Assembly: GCA_958298945.1 (NCBI GenBank)
Contig: OY282606.1
Span: 86,745,696 to 86,809,695 of the forward strand
From: Atherix ibis
Taxonomy: Eukaryota > Arthropoda > Insecta > Diptera > Athericidae
Direction: 5' to 3'
DNA length: 64,000 bases
Positions 10,021 through 23,252 of this stretch are shown piece after piece (within the stretch, counting starts at the first letter, position 1; each line of letters opens with the position of its first letter). The notes beneath the pieces are model-generated. The model was not told the DNA's origin and ran no database searches. It was given only the letters and a program-made list of their open reading frames with translations. The position numbers were made by a program, and so were the translations under genes.

Positions 10021-10895
10021 TCTGAAATCATACCAAAAATTCAATTCTTTAAAAGAGAAATGCACACAAAAGTTGATATTATTTAATTGGAAGAAATAGA
10101 CACATTGGCAACGCAAGCATTTGAAAGAAAGAAAAATTAATATACTCTTATGATTGATCATACTCTCAATCACACATTGATGCAACAGTACAAAATACGC
10201 AATTAAATAAACGATGGTCAAATAATACATCCTCACAGAACCATGAATGATCGCCGTGCATTCTAACCTACACTTTTGAACGATCTTCATTGCAAAGCCG
10301 CTAAACGTAGGGATTTATTCGACTAAAGTGAGCAAACGTTTGTTTCAATTGGAAAGAAAAAGAAAAAGTATCTGCTCCCTTTGGTCTTTCGTTTCTCCAC
10401 CACAAACACTCGTTATTATTGTAAATTCGTTCCGTACTGCATATGTTAATGAGAGGAATTCTGACATATTTTCTCATTTCTCTTTGATAATAATTTTATT
10501 TCGAAAAAGTTCCGTCTCTGGCGTATTCGTCGGATTTCACTTTTCTCCATAAGGAATGAGAATCTGCATACTCACTTATCTGTGCTGTGCTTTGTTGAGA
10601 GCAGTGTGCTTTTTCTGTTTATTATTATTATTGAATAAAGAAAATTATTTATAATTAATTAATTTTGGAAAAGAAAATATTTTTTTTTGTTTAAAGAACA
10701 ACTTTTTTAAGGAGAAAAAAATGAAGGCTTTGCGGTTGAAATTAAATTTCTTATAACAATTTTTTTCTATGGTAAAAGAGGAAAAGATGTATTAAAAATT
10801 AATAAAAAATGGTAATTGCAAAACTGTTTTTGTATCTATAAAAAGGTTGAAAAGATAATATTTTATGCTGCTACTAATTAAATAAAATTATCCTA
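10021..10895. other. Unassigned intergenic stretch
   Basis: Mixed AT-rich sequence with no supported gene or element end. The open frames here (74-97 codons) lack recognisable motifs. Confidence 0.5.
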
Positions 10896-11753
10896 TTGAG
10901 TTTTCCGGGAAGTAATTTCGTTATTTTTTATAGTGAATTAATATTTAATATTGTCCAGTCTGATCCAATATCCTTTACCATCTTTCTGGTAGTACCATGA
11001 TCTCACGCTCATAAAATTTTTGTTCTTTGGTGGCAAAAAACTGATCTAAGTGATTTTTGACTTCCTCATTTGAATTAAACGTTTTACCATCTAAAAATTT
11101 ATCTAGAGACCGGAACAAATGATAATCGGAAGGTGCTAGGTCTGGAGAGTATGATGGGTGTGGCAGTATATCCTATCCAAGCTCTGAAAGCTTTTGCCGA
11201 GTGGTCGAACTTGTATGGTGTTCCGCATTACCCTGTTGTAACACTATACTTTTCCTATTGACCAATTCTGGCGTTTTTTCTCTAAGTGAATCATTCAATT
11301 TGTCCAACTGATGACAGTACACAGAATTGATCGTGTGTTGGTCGGTAAAAGCTCAAAATAAACGAATTGTTTGAAATCCCACCAAACAGATAGCATAACC
11401 TATTTTTGATGAACATTAGCTTTTCATCTTTTCTACTCCAGGATCTTTTGCGCTTAACATTGTTGAAGACAATCTATTTTTCGTCCCCAGTAATGATGCG
11501 CTTTAAAAATTAGTCATTTTCTTGGCGTTTGAGAAGCAAATCACAAACATCAATGCGACGGTACAATTTTTTTCCGTAAGAAGATGAGGAACCCATATAA
11601 CGAGCTTTGAGATTAAACCTACCCGTTTCAAATGATCATGAACGGTCGAATTCGATAAATTTAATCTCTAAGCTATCTCATGAGTTGTTATTCGCCGGTT
11701 TGCATCAATTGACGTCTTCATCAGCTAACGTAATTACTTTCCGAACAACCCAC
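10896..11753 (-). mobile_element. mariner (mellifera-type), internally deleted and degenerate
   Basis: Ends face each other: TTGAGTTTTCCGGGAAGTAA at the left and the mirror of GTGGGTTGTTCGGAAAGTAA at the right, with TA on both outer sides. The minus strand carries scrambled pieces of the same transposase as the copies at 29,342 and 45,201, including the region for LELG..ILPHPSYSPDLAPS at 11,100-11,180. At 858 bp it is shorter than a full element (about 1.3 kb). Stops are frequent. Confidence 0.75.
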
Positions 11754-12309
11754 TATTAATTTTTACTTCATTTCAAAAATAAATACAAACTGTGGGCCAA
11801 AACTATACGCACCACTTTAGTTTGAGGAGGTAATTTGAATAGAACAGGAAAATTAAATTAAGCAAGCAAATATGAAATTATATTAATTTTTAACTTAAAA
11901 ATGCAAACATAATAAAAATTACGATACTTTTTTGTCAAGCTATTTTTCTGCGTTTGATAATAATTTGTAATGCTTCTTGGCATACGGGCGATTAATTTTT
12001 ATATAGTATTCTTTGAAATATTGCCACAAGTCTTCCTTGGAAGGGAAAAACTATATTTTCCAATTACCATATTTTTTTGTTTATTTTTGGTAATTATGAC
12101 TGCAACAATGGTTTGACAGGGTGGATTTTATTTAAAACGCACCGAATTTGACATTTTTCGCTTAAGCTATTAATTTTAAGCTACTCCCATTATTATTAGT
12201 CTGATGATAAGGTTCTAAAGTATTATTAACGCAGGTCTTTGAAAATTTAATCCTTAAATACTATAGAACGTTCTGCAATTTACTTTCGCTAAATGAACTA
12301 ACAACAATA
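11754..12309. other. Unassigned stretch between two mariners
   Basis: No gene, repeat or regulatory element can be supported here. Confidence 0.5.
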
Positions 12310-13199
12310 CGAGGTCTGCTCAAAAAGCCTCGCGAATGTTGAATTTCCGCGGGTTACGTATATTCGATTTTCGATTTTTTTTATTTTGGTACTCATGCCG
12401 ACAAGTTCGGCCATTTTGAATGTTCAGTTAATTTTTGACAGCTGCTTTGCTTGCATGTGTTTTGGCTCGTCTTCGATTTTTGCCTCAATTTCGACCAAAA
12501 ATAGCATCGTATTAACACTGTTAAGGAGCTATTGCACTCTGTCCGCGACGACCCAAATTTGCTCCAGAGGGTCATAACTGTTGACGAATCATGGGTTTAT
12601 GGTTATGGCGTGGAAACCAAAGCTCAATCATCCCAATGGAAGTTGCCTCACGAGCCAAGACCGAAAAAAGCACGCCAAGTTCGGTCGAATGTGAAGGTTT
12701 TGCTTACAGTTTTCTTCAATTGCAGGAGCATGGTGCATCATCATCTTGTCACAGGGTAGAACGGTCAAAAAGGAATATTACCTGCAAGTTATGCGCAAGT
12801 TTCGCAAAGCAATCCGCCAAAAACACCCGGATTTATGGAAGAACAAAAATTGGCTTTTGCACCATGATAACGCCCCTGCTCACACATCGTTGCTTGTGCG
12901 CACATATTTTGCTAAAAACAACACACTTATAATGCCGCAGCCACCGTATTCCCCAGATCTGGGAGAGTCCTATCAAAGGACGACGCTACGCTACGATAGA
13001 GGAGATAAAGACGGCATCAAAGGAGGAGCTGAACAAGATCACAAAAAATGATTTTTTGAAGTGCTTCGAGGATTGCAAAAAAAGTTGGCACAAGTGTATA
13101 ATATCTGGTGGGGATTACTTTGAAGGGGACAAAATAGATATTCATGAATAAATAATTTTTGAAAAAACAAAATTCGCGATTCTTTTTGAACAGACCTCG
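12310..13199 (+). mobile_element. mariner element with internal deletion
   Basis: Terminal repeats CGAGGTCTGCTCAAAAAG (left) and the mirror of CGAGGTCTGTTCAAAAAG (right) are flanked by TA. The transposase pieces include RVITVDESWVYGYG (first catalytic Asp kept), ETKAQSSQWKLPHEPRPKK, WLLHHDNAPAHTSLLV (second Asp kept) and QPPYSPDL followed by a deletion that removes the rest of the third-Asp block. The N-terminal DNA-binding half is missing. It belongs to the same family as 32,887-34,069 and 55,724-56,330. Confidence 0.8.
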
Positions 13200-14898
13200 T
13201 AGATCAAACTTTCCCCAATGTAAAAAATTAAAAATTGCTATTATTTTATTCAAGGTTTTGAATTTTTTCATTTCAATTAAACTTAAGAAATTTAATTTTA
13301 AATAAATAGAGAATTATCCACATTATGATTAAAATACATTTGAAATTCATATTTTTATTTGCATATAATTTTCATTAAATAATTACCACAGGACTTCTTA
13401 AAGGACTCAATCGTTTTAAAAAAGAATCAAATTCAATTAAAGTAAATATGTTAGATTGATGAATTTTCCATAAAGAAAACAAATACGAGTATAATTTTCT
13501 TACAACTTAAAAATCCAAAAACAATAATAATAAAACCAACAATTTCGATTTCTGTTTATAATTTTCAGAATTATTATTTTTTATTTTGACTATATAATAT
13601 TATTTAGTTTATTTAGATTTGAATGAATATTCAATCATAGTTTATTAATTTTGTTTATAAATTTGGTTTTTTTTTTTAAATAAATTCAAAATAAATAACT
13701 TAATTTTATTCATTTATTAATTATTTTTTTTACATTCTCATATACGCAGACATAAACATAATTAATTTTTTTTTTTTTTTATATAATATTTTATATTGTA
13801 TATTGTATATAAATAGACTGATTTTCTTTTGATTTTTATTATTAATTCAATTATTTTATATTATTTAATTATAATTAAAAATTAATTTTATATATATAAT
13901 TGGAAAATTTCTATTAAAAGAAAACAAATCATTATATAATACACTTATAGTTATAAATTATTATACAGCATAGGACACATTGATATAATTACACTATACA
14001 TTTATATAATATATATTTTAGTTTAATTAAATTTAATCTTATACTTGTTCACAATAAATATTTTTTGTTGACATTTTTTTTTAGTTTTTTTTTTTTTTTT
14101 TTTTGTAAATTTCTATATTATTCGACTCAAGATATCTCATTTTAATTTAATATATTTAATTCTATCTCATTTAAAAATTATCTAATAGAGGGAATTCATT
14201 TCTACTTAATTTAATTTTAATTTATTTATTTATAAATATTTTTAAAAAAAATTATATCTACAAATTAATTACCACAGAAAATTTATTTATATATGTTTAA
14301 TTTTTTTTTACATATTCAAAATATGTAACATTATTTATTATTTAATTTTTTTTTTATCAAAGATATTGTTTTAGTTTTTTTTTTAATAAATAATAAATAA
14401 TAATATTTATGACAAATATTTGGTATCATAATATTCAGTATTTTTTTTTAGTTATATCAGTTCTTAGTATGGTAATTTTTTTTCGCATTATTTCCTTTAA
14501 AATAAAATCCAAATAAAATAATTGGTATTTTTTTTTAATAGAAGAAAAATATTATATTTACAGAATATATCCTTTTTTTGGACATCGCATTTCTAATTTG
14601 GAAATTATCTATTATCGTTTGATAAGTTTTTCAATAATGCTCCATCGAACTGAGTAAGTATTTTTTTCTCTAGTAAAATGATGTAATTAAATTGTTCTAT
14701 TAGTACAGAAAATATGTTTGCATATTTTTATGCAATTTTCTTTTAATAATATAATTTTTATTTAATGGATTCTTTTTTCAGTAATTTTTATTTAAAAAAA
14801 TATCATTTATTTATAATATTGTATTAAAATGAATTGTTTTTAAATTTTTTTTGCTAATTTGTGTTTTTTTTGTCTATTTTATTTTTATTCGACAATAC

Positions 14899-14935
<37 letters not shown>

Positions 14936-16896
14936 TAAGTATAAGGCGAAATAATTTTTTTTTAATTTATTGAAACCGTTTGAAATATATATAATTATTT
15001 ATTTCATAAATAATTTATACTATTTTTATTTTTGCTATATTTGTTATTATAGATTTATATATTTTTTTAATGAAATCAAGAATTTTTCATTATAAATAAG
15101 ATTATTTTGATTTAAGAAATAAAACTGATTTCATTATATTTAGAAATTCCGGAAAGTACTTCTGCAGAGTTTTTTAAAAACATTTTTTTTTGAATTTATG
15201 AAATAATTTCTATAAAGACAATTAATGAGTAAAATTTTTTTAAGATAATTTTCAATATTTTTTATTAATCAAAAGTATTTTTTTTTATATATATATTAAA
15301 TTATAAATTTTTTTTATAAAAATAAATTTTGTAATAATATAAATGGTGCCACCATAGTTTTTGCCAATTGAAGTCTGTTGTTTTGATAGAAAATAAAAAA
15401 TTATGAAAAAATTTGAATTTTTTTTTTTTAAGCTAAATATAGAATACAAAATTATAATATAAAAAAAAATAAAATATATACAATAAAATAATCAATTTTT
15501 ATACAAATTAAATTTTATTATTGAAATTTGTTCACAATTGTTAGTGAGACAATTTTTGTTTTGTTTTTAAAAATCAATAAAATTACGCCATCTTGTGTAT
15601 ATATTAATAATTGGAAAAAACTATATAGTCGAATAAAAATTGAACCCATTTGAACTTATGACATACTTTATCTGTTCGTTTATATAATTATAAATTTTTA
15701 AAAAAATTTTGAAATTTAGTAAATAAGTTTTTTTTATTTTTTAATTTCAAAAGGACTTAATTGCAGATATATTTTTCAGCTAACTGGGGAATCGAATTAC
15801 ATTAAAATAGTGAGCAGCTTTTTGGAGGAGTATTACAGTTTTCGAATAACTAGTAACCAACAATCAACTGCATTCTTTTTTGAAAATATAAATAATATTT
15901 ATTTAAATGTACGATATATAAATAAAAAGGGTAATCTGATAAAAATATATTTTGTTTTATTATGACTAAAAATTTATTATTATGGAAATACTAAAATTTT
16001 TTTAATTGAAAAACATAGCGTCTAAATTCGATTAGGACTATTTTTATGATTTAATAAAATTACTGAATATTAATTTAGAAAACTAGATACAATTTCTTTG
16101 AGATTTTTATTGATATTTTAATATATTACTGACATTTAATTACATTTATTTTTTTATATTTTGTGATAAAAAAATTCAATAATTTATAAAAAAAAAACAA
16201 TTTTTTTCCAACTTTAAAAAAAAATTTTACTTAAAAGGAGATTTCGTCCTTACAAAGTATTTTCCTATTTATTATTTAAGAAGAAATATTTAAAAATTCT
16301 TAAAATATAAATTTAAAAAAAGCAATAGATTAAAAATAAAATTGAATACTGAAATTTAAAATACTTAAATTTAATAATAAAAAATATTGCCACACAAAAA
16401 TTTAACTAAAAATTAAAAAATTTCAATTGGGACTAGAAGCACAGAATCAAGTCTTGAGTCTTAGAAGTATAACAATCGAGTTATGAGTCTTGAGGATTTG
16501 ATTTTGTAATTTTTTTTTGTTTTTTTTTTTAATGATTTTTAGAAAATAATTTAATGGTTTAAGTAAAGGAGAGAGGGGAGAGGGGAGAGGAGAGAGGGGA
16601 TATTTTTATACATTTTATCAGTGGCAAATTTAAAAGATTATTTTAATATATTATTTAATGTTTTTTTAATTGTTTCTACAAAAAAAAATTCTTTAATAAA
16701 ATTTTGTATTTTGTCTAATTTAGCAAAGTTGTATTCAATAAATTAAATTCTTTGTAATAAGACTAAGAACATAAAATTTTAATAACCATTAAAGAAACTC
16801 AATAAAAATATAAAATATATTATCAGAAATAAATCAAATTTTGATGTTTTTTTTATTAAGACTCAACAAATTTTAGGAGTGGGAAAATAAATTTTT
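13200..16896. other. 3.7 kb of very AT-rich, gene-free DNA
   Basis: Long A and T runs, an (ATT)n microsatellite at about 14,898-14,936 and a purine-rich GGAGAG block at about 16,568-16,600 are the only structures seen. No open frame longer than about 60 codons is credible. It may be intergenic or downstream sequence of the minus-strand gene at 21-32 kb. Confidence 0.6.
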
Positions 16897-17205
16897 CTAA
16901 TAAAATGTATACGAACCGATTTCGGAAATGAATTGCTGATAAAATTGTGTCAGAGCTATTGATTTTCTCTGAAACGTTTCTACTTGTAATAAAATTGATT
17001 TCTGCGTAAATTTCATATCAATGTGGTGTAAAATGAAGCGATAATAAAAGCTTTCCGAAAGTTCATGCAAATCGAAATTGGCCACAGCCGCCCCATCCAA
17101 CCCGACCTACTTACTAGAACTAAAAAGATAAAACGACCTACTTCGTCGAACTAAGAAGGTAAAAATAGGGTTTTTTTATTTTTGAAAAATAAGAAAAACC
17201 CTACA
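16897..17205. other. Locally GC-richer island ending in a hairpin
   Basis: A short stretch (about 16,915-17,160) has ordinary base composition amid extreme AT richness. A 67-codon minus-strand frame here has no recognised motif. It is followed by an inverted repeat, TAGGGTTTTTTTATTTTTGA facing its mirror, at about 17,167-17,203. It could be a decayed element. Confidence 0.3.
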
Positions 17206-17689
17206 CGTATGTATCTAACTAAACTTTTATATAATTAAAATTAAATTACTTTATGCTATGTAAGGAAATTTTTTAAAATAAACCAAAATTCTTGTGCAAT
17301 AAGCAAACAGCTTTGATTGAAAAAAATCAACTTAATTGGTCAAAAATTTATTACTTTTTTTTAACAATATAACATAGACAGATGAAATTGTTTACAATCC
17401 ATTTCAGGTGAGGTCTATCACTGGAAATTCGAACATTTTCGAAATAAACGATTAGGCCAAAAAATCTATTAATCACATTCTAATTAGTGTACACATAATC
17501 AATCATAAATCAAGCACTGGAAATTTTATTACTTAATATAATTTTACTATCTACTATTACTATGATTTAATTTCAAGGATTTGTTTTAATTTGAAAATTA
17601 TTTAAACTTTTTTTCTAATGGTATAAACGTATTTGTATAGTCCAAAAGATTTTATAGTTTATTTATAAATAACGGCATCAGTTTACAAA
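17206..17689. other. Unassigned AT-rich stretch
   Basis: Nothing supported. Confidence 0.5.
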
Positions 17690-17990
17690 AAACTTTTTAC
17701 AAAAATGTCACGTTTTGCAGAAAATTTCCTTCAGCAATGAGGTTTTTTTTATCGCACTGTGAACACGTTAATAAGCACAATTATCATGTATGGGGCTCTT
17801 AAAAAACCACAAGTGACGGTGAAAAAGGCATTGTATCTTCTAAAATAAAAATAATTGAATGGTGTGTATTTTGGTCTGAAGGTGTCATCATTGGCCCATA
17901 ATTTTTTTAAGACGAGCCAGCATTATTTTTGGACTGACCTTCATCATATGTGGTTTCAACCAAATGGCCCACAAGCCAAACAACAGAACT
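17690..17990 (+). mobile_element. DD41D-type transposase fragment
   Basis: The order of sequence blocks (ENFLQQ.GFF, then ..HYHVWGS-like, then VEKGIVSS, then CVFWSEGVIIGP in broken frames, and MWFQPNGPQAKQQN) matches the middle of the DD41D-type transposases elsewhere in the window. It is short, full of stops and without ends. Confidence 0.5.
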
Positions 17991-18470
17991 AATTTTGGCT
18001 TTATTCAGCGACAAGTTCCTAGGATGTTAATTTAGTCATCCTTGTGTACAGAAAAAATAGTGTTAACTCAGGATTTTTTTTAAATTGTCGAGCATTTATT
18101 AGAGAATTTTTACAAGAACTCAGAGAATTTTTATAAATTGTTTTTTGATTTATAAATACTATCTCAAAAGGTTCGATTCCTGCAAAAACTCTTGTGACCA
18201 TTCATTTAACGAATGTTAAAATTTAATACATAATAGCAAGGTTTAAGCAATATAATAAAAAAGAAAGTTTATATTTTAATTAACTTTAATTTCTTTAAAC
18301 CCAATAAATTTAGGGGATAATCGTAGACTTAAAAAAATAGTCTCCTTTTATGGTATAATTATTCTATATACTTTTTTAATATTAATTCAATTAACTAATA
18401 AAAAATGGAAGAAAATGTATATTTAAAAAATTATTGAGAAGAAAATTCAACCAAAATTTATTTACATATC
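17991..18470. other. Unassigned stretch
   Basis: No gene supported. A GGTTCGATTCC motif at 18,171 resembles a tRNA B box but no cloverleaf can be built around it. Confidence 0.5.
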
Positions 18471-20115
18471 AACACACAATATGGCGGTCCCGTTTCAACT
18501 CTAGCATTCAAGATGGTGTAATTTTCTAACGCTCTTTATGAGATCAAAAGTTTTAATGAAGTAAAATAAATTAACAAAACTTATTTCAATTGCAACACAC
18601 AATATGGCGGTCCCGTTTAAACTTTAACACTCCAGATGGCGTAATTTTCAACGGTCTTTATTCGATTAAAATTGATTAAAGTAAAATAATTCAACGAAAC
18701 TAATTCAAATTTTAAACACACAATATGACGGTTCGGTTTAGACTTTAACATTCAAGATGGTGTAATTTTCTAACGCTCTTTATGAGATTAAAATTTATTT
18801 AAGTAAAATAAATCAACAAAACTTATTTAAATTGCAACACACAATATGGCGGTCCCGTTCAAACTTTAACACTCCAGATGGTGTAATTTTCTAACGTCCT
18901 TTATTCGATTAAAATTTATTAAAGTAAAATAATTCAACGAAACTAATTCAAATTTTAACCACACAATATGGCAGTTCGGTTTAAACTCTAGCATTCAAGA
19001 TGGCGTAATTTTCAACGGTCTTTATTCGATTAAAATTTATTAAAGTAAAATAATTCAACGAAACTAATTCAAATTTTAACCACACAATATGGCAGTTCGG
19101 TTTAAACTTTAACATTCAAGATGGTGTAATTTTCTAACGCTCTTTATGAGATTAAAATTTATTGAAGTAAAATAAATTAACAAAACTTATTTAAATTGCA
19201 ACACACAATATGGCGGTCCCGTTTAAACTTTAACACTCCAGATGGCGTAATTTTCAACGGTCTTTATTCGATTAAAATTTATTAAAGTAAAATAATTCAA
19301 CGAAACTAATTCAAATTTTAACCACACAATATGACGGTTCAGTTTAAACTCTAGCATTCAAGATGGTGTAATTTTCTAACGTCCTTTATTCGATTAAAAT
19401 TTATTAAAGTAAAATAATTCAACGAAACTTATTCAAATTTCAACCACACAATATGGCGGTTCGGTTTAAACTTTAACATTCAAGATGGCGTAATTTTCTA
19501 ACGCTCTTTATTCGATTAAAATTTATTAAAGTAAAATAATTCAACGAAACTTATTCAAATTTCAACCACACAATATGGCGGTTCCGTTTAAACTTTAACA
19601 TTCAAGATGGTGTAATTTTCTAACGCTCTTTATTGTATTAAAATTTATTAAAGTAAAATAATTCAACGAAACTTATTCAAATTTCAACCACACAATATGG
19701 CGGTTTCGTTTAAACTTTAACATTCAAGATGGTGTAATTTTCTAACGTCCTTTATTCGATTAAAATTTATTAAAGTAAAATAAATCAACAAAACTTATTT
19801 AAATTGCAACACACAATATGGCGGTCCCGTTTAAACTCTAGCATTCAAGATGGTGTAATTTTCTAACGTCCTTTATTCGATTAAAATTTATTAAAGTAAA
19901 ATAATTCAACGAAAATAATTCAAATTTCAACCACACAATATGGCGGTTCGGTTTAAACTTTAACATTCAAGATGGCGTAATTTTCTAACGTCCTTTATTC
20001 GATTAAAATTTATTAAAGTAAAATGATTCAACGAAACTTATTCAAATTTCAACCACACAATATGGCGGTTCCGTTTAAACTTTAACATTCAAGATGGCGT
20101 AATTTTCTGATCGTT
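18471..20115. repeat. Satellite array, about 14 tandem units of ~121 bp
   Basis: Units begin with CACACAATATGGCGG near 18,473, 18,596, 18,717, 18,838, 18,961, 19,082, 19,203, 19,323, 19,444, 19,567, 19,689, 19,811, 19,932 and 20,053. Each unit has two ATGGC-type cores, AATATGGCGG and CAAGATGGCG (or CAAGATGGTG), then TAATTTTCTAACG and a TTATTCGATTAAAATTTATT block. In the first half of the array, units with the GGTCCCG and TTGCAACACAC variants are interspersed with units carrying GGTTCGG and TTTTAACCACAC, hinting at a two-unit order; the second half is more uniform. There is no coding frame. Confidence 0.9.
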
Positions 20116-21287
20116 TTCAACAAAATGGCGTAGCTTTAAATACAGAAAATCAAAAATATTACATGATTTCATTTATTCCAATTGTGTTATTTAATTAAAA
20201 AATAGTTTTTTTTATAATATAATAAAAGTTTTAAATAATTATTTAAAAATTAATGATAATGGATGTTAAAGAATTTACAAATGAATTTTTGTTGGTTTTC
20301 TTTTCTTTTTTTTAATAATTTATATCGATATGTGTATGTGCTATTTTTTTTATACAATATTAATTCTTCTGATGATAATTAATAAATTTCTTTTACTATT
20401 AGAATGTTCATTAATATTTTTTTTTTTTACAATATATTTATCCATTTATGATTAGAATAATATTAATTAAAATAATTAAAATGTTCACCTTTTACTAAGA
20501 ATTTTATTCATCATTATTATTTATTATTTATTATTACTTATTAGAATTGGTATAATTTAATTTATATAATTTTTTTATTATTATTTTTTTTTTTTTTTTT
20601 GTATATCCTAATTTTAAACAATTTTTTTTTACTTGATTTTACTAATTATCGTTATAAGAATATTTTCATTATTATTAATATTTAATTAACACGATTTTAC
20701 ACAATTTCCTATTAATTATAATTTAATTTAATTTAAATCTATTATTATTTTTTTTCCGTTGATTTACTCCCCCTACCCACTTTCTTAAAATTATTATTTA
20801 ACTTTTTTTATTTATTTAGTGGATTTCAGACCATTTTGTCTCTCTCACTCTCTCTCTCTCTCTCCCCATCACTTAGTCTTCATTGTATAATATTTCCGAC
20901 ACTTTTTTCTTGTAATTACGAACGTAGAGGGGGTTGTTTTTGTTTAGGGTACGTAAATTTACTTGTTATTTAGTTATCCTTTTAATAAACATAGTAAAAT
21001 ATATCATTTCCTTCACAAATACGATATATGATTTGAAATTCACTCTTTTCTAAATGCATTTATCTGTCCACGAACATTTCCACTAGATTCATTTTTTTTC
21101 TACAATATTATTAAACACACACATTTGTCTATTTATTAGTATTGGATTTTTTTTTCATTATTATTACAATACAATCACATTAAAATTTGTTTAATATATT
21201 TTCCATATAATTGAGATATTATTGATTTTTTTTTCTTCATTTTGTTGATTTGATTTTAATTAATTAAATTTTTTTTATTAGTCTATG
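20116..21287. other. AT-rich flank downstream of the minus-strand gene
   Basis: Contains a (CT)n run at about 20,840-20,865 and many T runs. No gene is supported. It lies 3' of the exon ending at 21,469. Confidence 0.5.
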
Positions 21288-21293
21288 AACTTT
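21288..21293 (-). promoter_or_regulatory. Possible polyadenylation signal AATAAA
   Basis: On the minus strand AATAAA lies about 180 bases after the stop codon at 21,469-21,471. In such AT-rich DNA the hexamer is common by chance. Confidence 0.3.
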
Positions 21294-21468
21294 ATTGTTA
21301 TAAATAATCAAAAAAAAAAAAAAAAATTATTTAATTAATTATGATAGTAATATTTATATAATATTTCTTAGTTATATTATTATTATTATTTGAATAGATT
21401 TTAATTATGTTGCTAACTAAAAATTCATTTAAATTATTTCAGCTAAAATTTTGCATATTTGTATTTTG

Positions 21469-21706
21469 TCAAATGCAATCACTTTTTGATAGTGAATCGG
21501 TTTGATTATCAGTCGCAATCGGTAATGTTGTTGCTGTTGTTGCTGTTGTTGCTGATGTTGCTGATGTTCTTGGTTCAATTAACACAGTCGTTGATGAATT
21601 AATATTATTAACACACAATGTATTTTGATTATCATGTATAGTTGTTATAGTATTTGTATTCGAATTAGAATTATTATTACTATTATTACTATTAATATTA
21701 GTTCTA

Positions 21707-21737
<31 letters not shown>

Positions 21738-22683
21738 GAATTATATTAACGTTTCTAGTTGTAGTAGTAGTAGTAGTAGTAGTATTGCTGTTGTTAACAA
21801 CATTATTTATTGTATTCAATGTTGCTGGCATAGGAGCTGAGGAGGTGGTATTGCAATCACAGTCTATTGGTGTATGGGGTCGAACGTTAACAGTTAAGGG
21901 CTGTTGGTGACAATGAGATGGACAATAGACGTAAGAAGCGTTTGCTGGCGATGATGAACGTGAACCGATTGAAATTGACGGCGATAGGGATGGCGACGAA
22001 ACTAACGGCACAGTCGATAGACTGCATCCACTGCATTCTGATAGATTGGTTGCACTTGAACAGCGTTCTGGTCCCTGCACCGGTTGATGTTGACAGTAAC
22101 AGACTCCTCCTGGAACTGTTGTATATGTAACGGGAACATTAACACGAGGTGGATGAGATCCTGTCGAAATATCAATGCCTCCTAGACTCATCCCCAAATG
22201 GGATCGCGTTGATGCTGGCAGAGGCATTGCATTGCTACTCAACTGGGATGTCGAACAGGATACCGCCGATAGATTGGTAGACATTGTTGATGGGAATGAC
22301 GGCGCCGATGAAGGCGCAAAGGACGAAGATGATGATGAAAACGACATCGTCGATGACGAGGGTGGCGATGGAGACGGCGATGAAGTGGACGATGGTGATG
22401 ATGATGATGGTGGAGACTTTGATGCACTCAAGCCTCTTATCAGCTTCATTATGTAAAATTGACTTGACTTCTGTTGTTGTTGCTGTGCTTGCGACTGTGA
22501 ATGGGATGATTGTTGATGAGATCCACTTGTCATCCGTCGCTGTGAGAAATTAGTTTTGCTTCCTTGATAATTTCGAGAATTGCACGAGTACGTATACGAA
22601 GGTGATAGACACATTGGATCAGGAACATCTGAAACACTTTTGTTCGGTGGTGGCCTTATATACGACCGCATCAGCTCCGATTG
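21469..22683 (-). CDS. Last exon of a low-complexity cytoplasmic-tail-like protein
   Basis: Minus-strand terminal exon: an acceptor AG directly before CAATCGGAG opens a frame of 404 codons ending in TGA. It starts QSELMRSYIRPPPNKSVSDV and then has a poly-Gln tract, a long Ser/Pro tract, Cys-rich short stretches (VCYCQHQP, ECSGCSL, YCPSHCHQQP) and Asn/Thr runs coded by AAT and ACA repeats. Frame phase matches the exon at 22,815-23,133. No domain is recognised and I cannot name the gene. The repeats and composition suggest a disordered region. If joined to the exon at 32,354 it would be the intracellular tail of a membrane protein. The plus strand across the Ser/Pro tract gives an Asp-rich frame, which is a shadow of the repeat. 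Confidence 0.65.
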
Positions 22684-22814
22684 CTTTAATTAATTAATAA
22701 CAAAAAAAAATACTTAACATTAAAATCTTAATTTTAAATATTAACACTTAACTTATTTTATACAAAATCAAATTTTTTTTAATAAAAATAAGAAATTTTT
22801 GTTATTAATCTAAC

Positions 22815-23133
22815 CTGATAGGGAGTCCTGATTTGTAGATTTCGATCTTGTCCATAATCACTATCTGGTAAACTAACATGAGTAGGACACTGTGCGCCAT
22901 CAATTTGATTCTTGGCACCCGAACAACTGATACGACCATTTCCTCCATGATCATTATTGCGATCCTCATCGGACATTAGCAGTTCTTTATTGTTGTGATG
23001 ATTATTATAGTAACTATGATGATAATGATGGTGGCCATTACGGATTTGCCGATCACCATTCAATTTTGAGTCACATCCGTAGATGTTGTGTAATTGTATT
23101 GTATCAACACGCATTCGTCTGGTAATTCGCCCT
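22815..23133 (-). CDS. Internal exon of the same gene
   Basis: Good splice sites bound it: CACTTAG before AGGGCGAATT and CTATCAG followed by GTTAG. The 319 bases complete the Arg codon left open by the upstream exon and end in phase 0, matching the next exon. The protein reads RGRITRRMRVDTIQLHNIYG, a His-rich HHHYHHSYYNNHHNN tract, then KELLMSDEDRNN and SLPDSDYGQDRNLQIRTPYQ. The basic start and the SDEDRNN and PDSDYG stretches look like a regulatory cytoplasmic segment. No family is recognised. Confidence 0.65.
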
Positions 23134-23252
23134 CTAAGTGGAAAGAACAAATTAAATTGTAAACAAATATTTACAAATATCCTTATTAAAGGATTCTTTT
23201 TTCAAGTAAAAATCGAGTTTAAATTATATTTGTCTCTTTCTTTAAAAATATA

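Noticed and set aside
18160..18200. tRNA gene suggested by GGTTCGATTCC
   Set aside because: No A box, acceptor stem or anticodon arm can be formed around it.
18471..20115. Regular direct repeats as a CRISPR array
   Set aside because: The units are contiguous 121-bp satellite copies with no spacers, in eukaryotic DNA.
22175..22456. Asp/Glu-rich plus-strand protein
   Set aside because: It is the antisense of the Ser/Pro-coding repeats in the minus-strand exon.
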